Shown here piece after piece: positions 26,436-34,574 of a stretch of DNA of 64,000 nt. The number at the start of each line of letters is the position of its first letter. The first letter of the stretch is position 1. The notes beneath the pieces were generated by a model, which saw only the letters and a program-made list of their open reading frames with translations, was not told the origin of the DNA and ran no database searches. The DNA is taken from contig CAYGAY010000005.1 in NCBI GenBank assembly GCA_964347975.1, positions 71,050 to 135,049 on the forward strand, in the 5' to 3' direction. The stretch comes from Bin87 sp964347975 (GTDB lineage Bacteria > Chloroflexota > Dehalococcoidia > Lucifugimonadales > UBA3495). The position numbers were made by a program, and so were the translations under genes.

Positions 26436-27439
26436 ACGTCGCGGCATCAATCCATCTGTGCCGTTGGACGGTTGGCGCTTCGTTAGGCGGGCTGGCCGCC
26501 CTGGCCCTGGGCATCGGCGTGGCGTCGGCCCACCAGGGCATACCGCCGGGCCAGACGCCGGCGACGGCTTGGGGATTCGTCACCAATCCCGTTCCCAGCC
26601 TGTTCCTGCTGGCGGCGGTGTACTTCTACATCAACGGGCTGAACAACTGGCCCAACAAGACGCACCCCATCAACATCTGGCAGAAAACCAGTTTCTTCGC
26701 CGGTATCCTGGTCCTTTTCCTCGCCTTGCAATCTCCCATGGAGCCGCTGGCGGAGCACTATTTCTCCATCCACCAGATCCAGCACCTGCTGGTCCGCATG
26801 GTGGGGCCGCTGCTGCTCCTGCTGGGCGCGCCGCTGACGCCCATGCTGCGGGGGATGCCGCCGTGGTTGCGTCAAAATGTGATACGCCGGATCGTTCGCC
26901 AGCCGGCCGCCCGGTGGGTGTATGGCAAAATCACCAACCCGATATTCACGGTGGTAACGTTTCTCGCCCTCCTGTACTTCTGGCAAGCGCCGGGTCCCCA
27001 CGACCTGGCGGTGCATAACGATTGGGTGCACGAACTGATGCACGGGACGATGCTGATCAGCGGGTTCCTCTTCTGGTGGATTGTGATCGACCCCAAACCC
27101 CATCGTTCGCGCCTTCACTACGGCCTGCGAGTGCTGTATCTGGGCCTCATCGTGCTGCCCAACACCCTGCTGGGCGCGGCCATCGTCTTCCAGGAAGAAT
27201 TGATCTATTCCGCCTACCAGGAACTCCCTCGTCCCTGGGAAGGCTTTTCGCACCAGTCCGACCAAATTTTAGGCGGGCTGATGCTATGGGTGCCGGGAGA
27301 CATGATGAGCATAATCGCGGCCGGCATCGTGATGTTCATGTGGTACCAGCGGGAGATGGCCGAAAACCCCAACCCGCCGCTGCCGGCTCCGTCGGAGCCG
27401 GCGGGGGAGGATGACGGCGGCGGGGATACACGCCGGTAA
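26432..27439 (+). CDS. ctaG: caa3-type cytochrome c oxidase assembly factor CtaG-like membrane protein
   Basis: 335 residues. A signal or anchor helix (GLAALALGIGVASA) is followed by about seven membrane helices. Recognisable family blocks are QSPMEPLAEHYFSIHQIQHL (His-rich), LVRMVGPLLLLLGAPLTP, the VHELMHGTMLISGFLFWW segment and GGLMLWVPGDMMSIIAAGIV. The family helps build the copper centre of caa3 oxidases. It is coupled to the YtkA-like gene. No oxidase subunit gene lies in the window, so the oxidase must be elsewhere. Confidence 0.85.
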   Translation: MNVAASIHLCRWTVGASLGGLAALALGIGVASAHQGIPPGQTPATAWGFVTNPVPSLFLLAAVYFYINGLNNWPNKTHPINIWQKTSFFAGILVLFLALQSPMEPLAEHYFSIHQIQHLLVRMVGPLLLLLGAPLTPMLRGMPPWLRQNVIRRIVRQPAARWVYGKITNPIFTVVTFLALLYFWQAPGPHDLAVHNDWVHELMHGTMLISGFLFWWIVIDPKPHRSRLHYGLRVLYLGLIVLPNTLLGAAIVFQEELIYSAYQELPRPWEGFSHQSDQILGGLMLWVPGDMMSIIAAGIVMFMWYQREMAENPNPPLPAPSEPAGEDDGGGDTRR

Positions 27440-27452
27440 CCTCAATACGCTG

Positions 27453-27716
27453 ATGCAATTCACCGAACACTTCCAACAGAGGCGTCGCCAACGGGAACCG
27501 TACATTGAAAACCATTGGTGCGAATCGGTTATCAACAATCCGGTTATGCGGGAAACGCAACCTGATGGACGAGTCAGATTCTGGGGTCTCATTCCCTGGC
27601 CCGACGCGGAACATCCGCATTGCCTGCGGGTTGTCACGCTCGCTGATGAGCAAACTATAATGACCGCATTTATTGATTCCGGTTTCCAACGTCGCTTGAG
27701 GAGGAGCCAGCAATGA
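27453..27716 (+). CDS. DUF4258-like small protein, putative toxin of a toxin-antitoxin pair
   Basis: 87 residues from ATG 27453 (the earlier start at 27411 overlaps ctaG). The sequence around REPYIENHWCESVINNPV, then RFWGLIPWPDAEHPHCLRVV and TIMTAFIDSGFQRR, matches small BrnT/DUF4258-like proteins that occur next to DUF2283 genes. It overlaps the DUF2283 gene by ATGA. The toxin role comes from the usual genomic pairing and is not demonstrated. Confidence 0.6.
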   Translation: MQFTEHFQQRRRQREPYIENHWCESVINNPVMRETQPDGRVRFWGLIPWPDAEHPHCLRVVTLADEQTIMTAFIDSGFQRRLRRSQQ

Positions 27717-28075
27717 AATTCGACTATTACTCTGAAACCGACAGCGGCTATCTCCGGCTCTCCGACGACCCGGCTACCGAAACTTACGAAATTCTGGATG
27801 GCGTGAACGCAGACTTCAACGCCGACGGCGCGCTGGTTGGCATTGAAATTGAGCGCGTAGCCCCGCCGGGAAAGCGGGCCGATGCGGCCAAGCACATTCG
27901 TATCGTCGCCGACGCCGCAATGGCCGCCGGCTTTGCCGCCAGCCGCGCCTATCTTGCGGAACGCGGCAAGGGCAAGACCCATGAGGAGGCCAGGCGGGCC
28001 GCCACCGCTACCGCTATCGACGCCAGTATTGATGACGCGAGCCGGCAACTCCGGTCAGAATGCCATCCGCATTGA
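27713..28075 (+). CDS. DUF2283-domain protein, putative antitoxin
   Basis: 120 residues. MKFDYYSETDSGYLRLSDDP and ILDGVNADFNADGALVGIEI are the DUF2283 hallmark (x-D-Y-x-x-x-x-D-x-x-Y-[IL], D-x-x-G-x-[LI]-V-G-I-E-[IL]). Typical members are about 60-70 residues; this one has an extra Ala/Arg-rich helical tail of about 55. Coupled to the preceding gene, as is usual for this pair. Confidence 0.7.
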   Translation: MKFDYYSETDSGYLRLSDDPATETYEILDGVNADFNADGALVGIEIERVAPPGKRADAAKHIRIVADAAMAAGFAASRAYLAERGKGKTHEEARRAATATAIDASIDDASRQLRSECHPH

Positions 28076-28146
28076 CCGCCGCCGCCGGCGAATTGTAGGA
28101 TGTTGGCCCGTTTGCATCCTGATTCCAACGTGCTGACTGGTGATTT

Positions 28147-29265
28147 ATGACTACAAGCAACGGGCCTCGCCCTGAACCCCTCTTTGACTGGTTTATTCCC
28201 ATTGACGGCGACGGCGACCGGGCCGGCACGCTGCGGGCGCAACGGCCGCCTACGTTCGACTACCTCCGCAAGGTGGCCCAAACCGCCGAGGATTGCGGAT
28301 TTTATTCCATGCTCATCCCCACGCGGTTCGCCAACGGTCTGTTCGCCGAGGACGCGCCCCTGGCCGAAACTTGGACCACGGCCACGGCCCTGGCGGCGGT
28401 CACGTCGCGCATCCGTTTCCTGGTCGCAGTCCGGCCCGGCTTCATCACCCTGGGCCTGTTCGCACAGATGGCGGCGGCATTCCACGAGATTTCCGGCGGG
28501 CGGCTGGATATCAACATCGTCCCCGGTGGCATCCAGAACGATTTTGAACGCCTTGGAGAAGTCAGCGACCACGCCACCCGCTACGAGCGCGCCGAGGAGT
28601 TTATCGAGGCCTGCCGCGCCCTGTGGCAGCGACCCCAGCCCGTGAGCTACGCCGGCGATTTCTACCGGCTGGCGGAAGCCTACTGCGCTCCGGCCCCAGG
28701 GGATGACGCGCCGCGTTTCTACCTGGGCGGCGCCTCGCCCCGCGCCCTCGGCCTGTCAGCCCGCCAGGCCGACGTCCATTTGGGCTGGATAGAGCCGGTG
28801 GAAGACACGGCCCAACGCATCGCCGACCTGCGCGAGCAGAGCGACGCCACCGGGCGTCCGGTGAAGTTGGGGCTCCGCACCCATCTGGTCATCCGAAATA
28901 ACGAAGAGGAGGCGTGGGCCTCCGCCCGCGGCCTCATTGCCGACGCTGCCCCGGAGGTCAAGGCGCAGCGCCAATCCGCCATCGCCGGCACTCCCATGGT
29001 GGGCCAGCAGGCCCAGGCGCGGGAGGCCGCAGACCATCGCCTCGCCCGACACCTGTGGAACGGGTTGTCGGAGGTGCGGGTCAACTGCAGCAGCGCCCTG
29101 GTAGGTACGCCCGATCAGGTGGCTGACGAACTGCTGGCCTACTGGCGTCTGGGCATCGACGAATTCATTCTGAGCGGTTTCCCCCACGTGGAAGAATGCC
29201 ACCGCGCCGCCGACGAGTTGCTGCCCCGGGTGCGAGAGCGCATTGCCGCGGAGCAGACCGGGTGA
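28147..29265 (+). CDS. LLM-class flavin-dependent monooxygenase (SsuD-like)
   Basis: 372 residues with the luciferase-like TIM-barrel pattern: CGFYSMLIPT, RIRFLVAVRPGFITLGLFAQ, SGGRLDINIVPGG and YERAEEFIEACRALW. The closest named relatives are alkanesulfonate monooxygenases, which use reduced FMN and oxygen to cleave C-S bonds; many relatives act on other carbon substrates. The flavin reductase partner is not adjacent. Expansions of this family are known in SAR202-type Chloroflexota, which fits the rest of the window. Confidence 0.88.
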   Translation: MTTSNGPRPEPLFDWFIPIDGDGDRAGTLRAQRPPTFDYLRKVAQTAEDCGFYSMLIPTRFANGLFAEDAPLAETWTTATALAAVTSRIRFLVAVRPGFITLGLFAQMAAAFHEISGGRLDINIVPGGIQNDFERLGEVSDHATRYERAEEFIEACRALWQRPQPVSYAGDFYRLAEAYCAPAPGDDAPRFYLGGASPRALGLSARQADVHLGWIEPVEDTAQRIADLREQSDATGRPVKLGLRTHLVIRNNEEEAWASARGLIADAAPEVKAQRQSAIAGTPMVGQQAQAREAADHRLARHLWNGLSEVRVNCSSALVGTPDQVADELLAYWRLGIDEFILSGFPHVEECHRAADELLPRVRERIAAEQTG

Positions 29266-29367
29266 TCTACCGGGGCAATCGGTTGTGTCGGCATGTAGGG
29301 GCGGGTTTCAAACCTTCCCCTGGACCCGCCGGCGATGGCAAGCCGCTCGCCGGGGCAGCGTGACGTG

Positions 29368-32300
29368 ATGCGCGGCTTCGGCCTTCTACTCTGGCTTTTG
29401 CCGCGCCGGATGCGCTCCGCATGGGGCCTGCTGGCGGTTACCGCCTTCGGCGTGCTGGCAGCGGTGACCATCATGGCCCTGGGGGCGATGTACTCCCAGG
29501 CGTTGGCCGAAGCCGGCTTGCGTCACTCCCTGGCCGTCACGTCGGCTACCGTAATCAACACGCAGATTGTCGTGCGCAATCGTCCGTTGGGGCCGGAGGA
29601 CTACGCCGCGCTGCGCGACGACATCGAGGCGATCATCGACGATACGGTGGGCTACTTGCGACGGGACCAGAACCGCTACGCCAAGATGCTGCCCACCCTG
29701 CCTTTTACACAGGTGGGCGCGCCCTTCGGCATAAACGACGTTCCCCTGGGCCGGCCCTTTTTCCAGACGGGATTTACCGAGCGCTCCCGCCTCCTGGAAG
29801 GCCGCTGGCCGTCTGACGCGATTACCAGAGACCCTGCCGGGTGCGCCAATCTTGAGGGCGGCTGTCCCCGCGTGGAGGGCGTGCTGGGCCTGGACACGTC
29901 GCGGCTGATGGGTTGGGGCGTCGGCAAGGAAGCCTGGCTGGTGATATTCCCGGCGGACGACGAGAGCCTCCCGCAATACATCGCCGTTACCATCGTGGGA
30001 ATCGCGGAAGCCATCGACCCAAGGGCGGAATATTGGATGGGTTCCGCAGACCATTTCCGCATGGGTGACTGGGAAGGCCGTCCTGTGGCGCCCATCTACG
30101 TGACGGAGAACGCCTATTTCAACGCCATCGGCAAGGATTACCCCACGCTGGTGGGCGATTATGGCTGGTTTGTGTACATCAACCCCGACGTCATCACCTC
30201 CGGCACGGTGCAGGACACCCGGGACAACCTGACCGCGTTGGAGACGGACATCAACAGCCGCTTCCCCCGGTCCTACATCATCACCGGGCTGGAAAACAGC
30301 CGCAACACCGGCCTGCTGGCGACCTATCAGCGGGAACTGACCTTGGCCCGCGCGCCGTTGTTCCTGTTCATTTCCCTGGTGGTGGTGGTCATTCTGTACT
30401 TCCTAGCCCTGGCGGTGGGCCTGCTCGCCGGCGCGCGTTCCGCCGAGTCGTCGATGCTGCGCAGCCGAGGGGCCAGCGTCGGTCAAGTGGGTGGCCTGCT
30501 GGCGGTGGGCGAGGGCCTGATCGTGCTGGCGGCGACAATAGTGGGGCCGTTGCTAGCGTGGGCCATCGGCAGCCTTTTGCTGGCGGAAACCATCAACCCG
30601 GCGGCGCGCGCCGGGGCGGGAGAAACGCCGTTGGCCGTCGCGCTGTCCTGGCAGATGTACGCGATGGGGGCAGCCGGCGGCCTGCTCAGCCTGGCCGTGT
30701 TGACGGTGGCCGGCGGCAGCCTGGCCCGTCTGGGCATCCTGGATTTCCTGCGCGCCCGCGCCCGCCCGCCGTCGGCTCCCTGGATACAACGCTACTACAT
30801 CGACGTGTTGGCCGTCGTCGCCCTTGCCGTCCTCATCTGGCAGATCCGGCAGCGCGGCGGATTCGTGGAAGGCGAACTGACCGGCCGGGGGCCGTCGCTG
30901 GACCCTTCGCTGTTGCTGGCGCCGTCGGCGGCATTGCTTACGTTGGCCTTCCTGTTGCTGCGGGCTTTGCCGTGGATCATGACCGGAACGGCCTGGGCGG
31001 CGCAGCGGACGGCTCCGGCCTGGGTCGCGCTGTCGCTGCGTCGGATGGCGCGGCATCCGCTGCCCTATGCCTCGCTGACGGTGGTGGTCACGCTGGCGGC
31101 GGCCCTGGGCGTGTTCGCCGGATCATTTCAGACCACCCTGGCCCGCAGCGAGGCCGATCAGGCCAAGCACCGCATCGGCGGCGATCTAACCCTCGGCGGC
31201 GCCAGCTTCATCGGTCGCACCGCTGAGGATCGCATTGCAGCGTTGAACGCCGTTGACGGTGTGGAAGCGGTGAGCCCGGTCATACGGGAATCGGTGGGCT
31301 TCGTAGATGGCCCGACGCAGCGCGGCGCCGTGCTGGGGGTTGATCCTCTCACCATCCATCAAACCTCCTGGTGGCGAGATGACTTCGCCGACGAGGAGCC
31401 GACGCCATTGGATGCGCTGATGGCGCCACTTCGTCGCACCCTGGCGCCCACGGAGGCCGGCATAGCCTTGCCCGAAGGTACGGATCGCGTCGGCATTTGG
31501 GTTCGGCGCGATGACGGCGAAAACCTCGGTTCAGCCGTTCCGCTGCCCACTTACCGCCTCTGGATGCGCATCGGCAACGACCGGGGGGGTTATCGCAACC
31601 TGGAGTTGGGGACGCTGGCCCCCTTCGCCGGCGGCGAGTCCGGAGGCGACAGTTGGCAGGAACTGATCGCGTCGCTCCCGGAGGAGAGCATAACCGCTTT
31701 GGCTGACGACCGGTGGCGGGTGGTGGCGGTGTTCCTGTCAGGAGATTCCTTCGCCCGTACACCGCCGGGAGGACTGTCTTTCGATGACGTCACCGCCTAT
31801 GGTTCGGGTCTGGCGGCGTCAGGAGAAATCGTGGAGGGGTTTGAGGAGGTTGGCCCGTGGGAGGCGCTTCCCCAGGGTGGCAACGTGCCCGACCGACTTG
31901 AACGCAATCCCCAGGCTGCGCACAGCGGAGACAACGGCTTGTCCATAATCTGGGAAGAACCGTTGGGACGCTCGCCCCGGGGCATCGTGATCCCGCCGGG
32001 GCCGCTGCCCCTGCCGGCCCTGGCCGGACCGGGCTTCACGCCGGGACAACCGGTGCGGTTCACCGTTGACGGATACATCGTGCCCGCCCAGGTCGCCAGC
32101 ACGGTGAACCACTACCCGACGCTGGACGCCCGCCGGTCCTTCGTGGTGGTGTCGGTCCACGAGTTGCGCGCGTGGCTGGCCCAGGCGCCGGGCGCCCAAC
32201 CCATCACGCCCGACGAATGGTGGTTCGGCCTGGCCGAGGACGCCGACCGGGAAGCCGCCGCCGCTGCCATACTGGACGTGGGCTACCGCCTCTCGTTCCT

Positions 32301-32778
32301 GCGGGACCGGGACGGAGCAGTGGATCTGGCTACCCGCAACCCGCTGGCCGGCGGCGCTTGGGACGCGCTCACCGGCATCGGACTGGCCGCGTTGGCGCTG
32401 GCCGTGGGCCTCGCGCTGTGCGCCCACGCTGCGGTGGCCGTGCGGGAGCAGCGCGTAGACATGTCGGTGGGCGCCGCGCTGGGACTGCCCCGTTGGCAGC
32501 GCTTCGCCGGACTGGCCCTGGAACGCGCCATCATCGCCGTATTGGGCATCGTGGTAGGCGGACTGTCCGGCTGGGCGCTGGCTCGCTGGACCCTGGGCGA
32601 ACTGGCCGGCAACGCAGCCGGCGGCTCGGTCACGCCGCCAATCGTATTCGTAGCCCAGGGCCCCTGGCTGGCGGCCACGTTCCTCTGCCTGCTCATCGGA
32701 GCGGCGGCGGCCATCGCCCTGGCCGGCGCGGTGGCCGCCCGCCTGCGCCCGCCGGAAGTGCTGCGGGAAGCGGAGTAA
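29368..32778 (+). CDS. Giant FtsX-like ABC transporter permease
   Basis: About 1136 residues (the frame opens 11 codons earlier). The first helix is LLAVTAFGVLAAVTIMALGA. A large extracytoplasmic domain follows (about 40-320). An FtsX-like core covers about 325-445 (LFLFISLVVVVILYFLALAV, MLRSRGASVGQVGG). A middle membrane block lies around 480-600, then a second extracytoplasmic domain, and a final FtsX core at about 1000-1130. The layout resembles MacB/LolC-type permeases that act mechanically without passing a substrate through the membrane. No MacB/LolD-type ATPase is adjacent. A paralogue of the gene at 34575, separated from it by a methyltransferase-nuclease gene. Confidence 0.85.
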   Translation: MRGFGLLLWLLPRRMRSAWGLLAVTAFGVLAAVTIMALGAMYSQALAEAGLRHSLAVTSATVINTQIVVRNRPLGPEDYAALRDDIEAIIDDTVGYLRRDQNRYAKMLPTLPFTQVGAPFGINDVPLGRPFFQTGFTERSRLLEGRWPSDAITRDPAGCANLEGGCPRVEGVLGLDTSRLMGWGVGKEAWLVIFPADDESLPQYIAVTIVGIAEAIDPRAEYWMGSADHFRMGDWEGRPVAPIYVTENAYFNAIGKDYPTLVGDYGWFVYINPDVITSGTVQDTRDNLTALETDINSRFPRSYIITGLENSRNTGLLATYQRELTLARAPLFLFISLVVVVILYFLALAVGLLAGARSAESSMLRSRGASVGQVGGLLAVGEGLIVLAATIVGPLLAWAIGSLLLAETINPAARAGAGETPLAVALSWQMYAMGAAGGLLSLAVLTVAGGSLARLGILDFLRARARPPSAPWIQRYYIDVLAVVALAVLIWQIRQRGGFVEGELTGRGPSLDPSLLLAPSAALLTLAFLLLRALPWIMTGTAWAAQRTAPAWVALSLRRMARHPLPYASLTVVVTLAAALGVFAGSFQTTLARSEADQAKHRIGGDLTLGGASFIGRTAEDRIAALNAVDGVEAVSPVIRESVGFVDGPTQRGAVLGVDPLTIHQTSWWRDDFADEEPTPLDALMAPLRRTLAPTEAGIALPEGTDRVGIWVRRDDGENLGSAVPLPTYRLWMRIGNDRGGYRNLELGTLAPFAGGESGGDSWQELIASLPEESITALADDRWRVVAVFLSGDSFARTPPGGLSFDDVTAYGSGLAASGEIVEGFEEVGPWEALPQGGNVPDRLERNPQAAHSGDNGLSIIWEEPLGRSPRGIVIPPGPLPLPALAGPGFTPGQPVRFTVDGYIVPAQVASTVNHYPTLDARRSFVVVSVHELRAWLAQAPGAQPITPDEWWFGLAEDADREAAAAAILDVGYRLSFLRDRDGAVDLATRNPLAGGAWDALTGIGLAALALAVGLALCAHAAVAVREQRVDMSVGAALGLPRWQRFAGLALERAIIAVLGIVVGGLSGWALARWTLGELAGNAAGGSVTPPIVFVAQGPWLAATFLCLLIGAAAAIALAGAVAARLRPPEVLREAE

Positions 32779-32813
32779 CAGCGGACACGGTTGAACTTGG
32801 GAGCATGAGCCTT

Positions 32814-32822
32814 TGCTATAAT
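32814..32822 (+). promoter_or_regulatory. Extended consensus -10 (TGCTATAAT) for the methyltransferase-Mrr fusion
   Basis: TGC-TATAAT, a perfect -10 hexamer, about 29 bases before the ATG at 32851. TTGAAC at 32791 is a -35 candidate with a long 20-base spacer. It implies independent expression of this gene between the two permeases. Confidence 0.6.
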
Positions 32823-32850
32823 CCCGCCATCAGTCCCCCCGGCAATTACC

Positions 32851-34563
32851 ATGACCACGCCACCCCCCAATCGGCTTTATTTCGGCGACAATCTGCCCAT
32901 TCTCCGGGAGCAGATTGCCGACGAGAGCGTGGACCTGATTTACCTGGATCCGCCCTTCAACTCCAACGCCTCGTACAACGTGCTTTTCCGAGAGCAGAGT
33001 GGAGAGGAATCGGCGGCGCAGATCACGGCCTTTGAGGATACCTGGCATTGGGGGTTGGAATCGGAGGCGACATACCGGGATGTGGCGCTCAACGGCCCGG
33101 AGAACTTGGCCAATCTGTTGCAGGCGATGCGCGGCTTCCTTGGTCAGAACGATATGATGGCTTATCTGGCGATGATGGCTCCTCGTATGGCCGCACTACG
33201 CCGTATCCTGAAACCGACGGGCAGCATATATTTGCATTGCGATGATACTGCTGGGCGCTATTTGAGCATTTTGATGGACTCGATATTTGATCCCAGAAAC
33301 TTTCGCAACCAGATAATCTGGAAACGCACCTCCGCCCACAGCAACGTCAGGCGGTTTGGACGCAACCACGATATGATCCTTTTTTATTCCAAGTCCAACC
33401 GATACGCTTGGAATCCAGCGTACCAAGCTTACGATCAAGATTATATTGACGAGTTTTACCGTTATGAAGATGAACGGGGACGGTACCGGCGGTCCGATTT
33501 GACCGCCGCCGGCGTGCGGCAAGGCGATTCCGGGCAGCCTTGGCGCGGCGTAAACCCTACCGAACGCCGCCGGCATTGGGCTGTCCCCAGGAATGTCATT
33601 GCAGAAATCGCGCCTGATGACGGAGATGACTTGACCAGCCAGCAGAAACTGGCTCTGCTGGACGAGGCCGGCTGGATCTACTGGCCCCCGAGAGGGAGTG
33701 TTCCGCAGGTCAAGCACTATCTGAATCCGGATGTTCCAGGAATGCCGGCACAATCGACCTGGACTGACATACCGCCTATTAGCGCACAGTCCGCAGAGCG
33801 ACTTGGCTACCCCACACAAAAGCCGGAAGCTCTGCTTGACCGCATCATCCGCGCCAGCAGTAATGAGGGCGACCTGGTTCTGGATCCTTTCTGCGGCTGC
33901 GGGACCGCTACTGCCGTAGCCGAACGCCTCAATCGCCGGTGGATTGGCATTGACATCACCCATTTGGCCGTCAGCCTGATGCGTTATCGCCTGCACAACT
34001 CCTTTGGTGACAATCTGCGGCCCTACGACGTAATCGGAGACCCGAAAGACCTTGCCAGCGCCCAGGCTTTGGCTAACGAAAGCGAACACGATGGTCGCTA
34101 TCAGTTCCAGTATTGGGCGTTGAGCCTGGTGAACGCAATACCGGCCCAGGATCGGCGCCGCGGCGCCGACCGTGGAGTTGATGGCTACATCAACTTCTTC
34201 GACGATAACAGCGGTCGGGCCAAACGCATTATCGTCCAGGTCAAAAGCGGCAACATCAACGTCGCAGAGATACGTGACTTGCGGGGAACGCTGGAGCGCG
34301 AGCGAGCCGAAATCGCGCTGTTCGTCACCTTGAACCCACCGACCCGTCCGATGTTGCAAGAAGCAGCGGTGGCCGGCTTCTATGAGCCTGAGCACTTCCC
34401 TGATCACCAATTCCCTCGCTTACAGATACTCACCATTGCCGAGTTGTTTGAGGGCCGGCAGGCGGAATATCCCCGATTCGCTCCGCCTCCGCCCAGCTAC
34501 GGACGAGGAAGCGGACGCCCGCGCCGGCGGCTCCGAGAGACCCTGCAATCCGCCCTGATTTAG
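32851..34563 (+). CDS. DNA methyltransferase fused to Mrr-like nuclease domain
   Basis: 570 residues. The N-terminal beta-class methylase has motif IV first (LIYLDPPFNSN, about 30-40) and motif I late (LVLDPFCGCGTATA, about 345-358). The C-terminal domain (about 410-540) is Mrr/restriction-endonuclease-like, with RRGADRGVDGY (Asp444) and RIIVQVKSG (Gln463-Val-Lys465); the Glu of (D/E)xK is Gln, as in many Mrr nucleases. A Pro/Gly/Arg tail follows. It could be a one-gene restriction-modification enzyme or a methylase with a targeting domain. Its own extended -10 precedes it. It interrupts two paralogous permease genes with 72 and 11 bases either side. Confidence 0.85.
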   Translation: MTTPPPNRLYFGDNLPILREQIADESVDLIYLDPPFNSNASYNVLFREQSGEESAAQITAFEDTWHWGLESEATYRDVALNGPENLANLLQAMRGFLGQNDMMAYLAMMAPRMAALRRILKPTGSIYLHCDDTAGRYLSILMDSIFDPRNFRNQIIWKRTSAHSNVRRFGRNHDMILFYSKSNRYAWNPAYQAYDQDYIDEFYRYEDERGRYRRSDLTAAGVRQGDSGQPWRGVNPTERRRHWAVPRNVIAEIAPDDGDDLTSQQKLALLDEAGWIYWPPRGSVPQVKHYLNPDVPGMPAQSTWTDIPPISAQSAERLGYPTQKPEALLDRIIRASSNEGDLVLDPFCGCGTATAVAERLNRRWIGIDITHLAVSLMRYRLHNSFGDNLRPYDVIGDPKDLASAQALANESEHDGRYQFQYWALSLVNAIPAQDRRRGADRGVDGYINFFDDNSGRAKRIIVQVKSGNINVAEIRDLRGTLERERAEIALFVTLNPPTRPMLQEAAVAGFYEPEHFPDHQFPRLQILTIAELFEGRQAEYPRFAPPPPSYGRGSGRPRRRLRETLQSALI

Positions 34564-34574
34564 CCTAGCCGCCC

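Noticed and set aside
33196..34410. 404-codon minus-strand frame
   Set aside because: Antisense to the methyltransferase-Mrr fusion, whose motifs are unambiguous.
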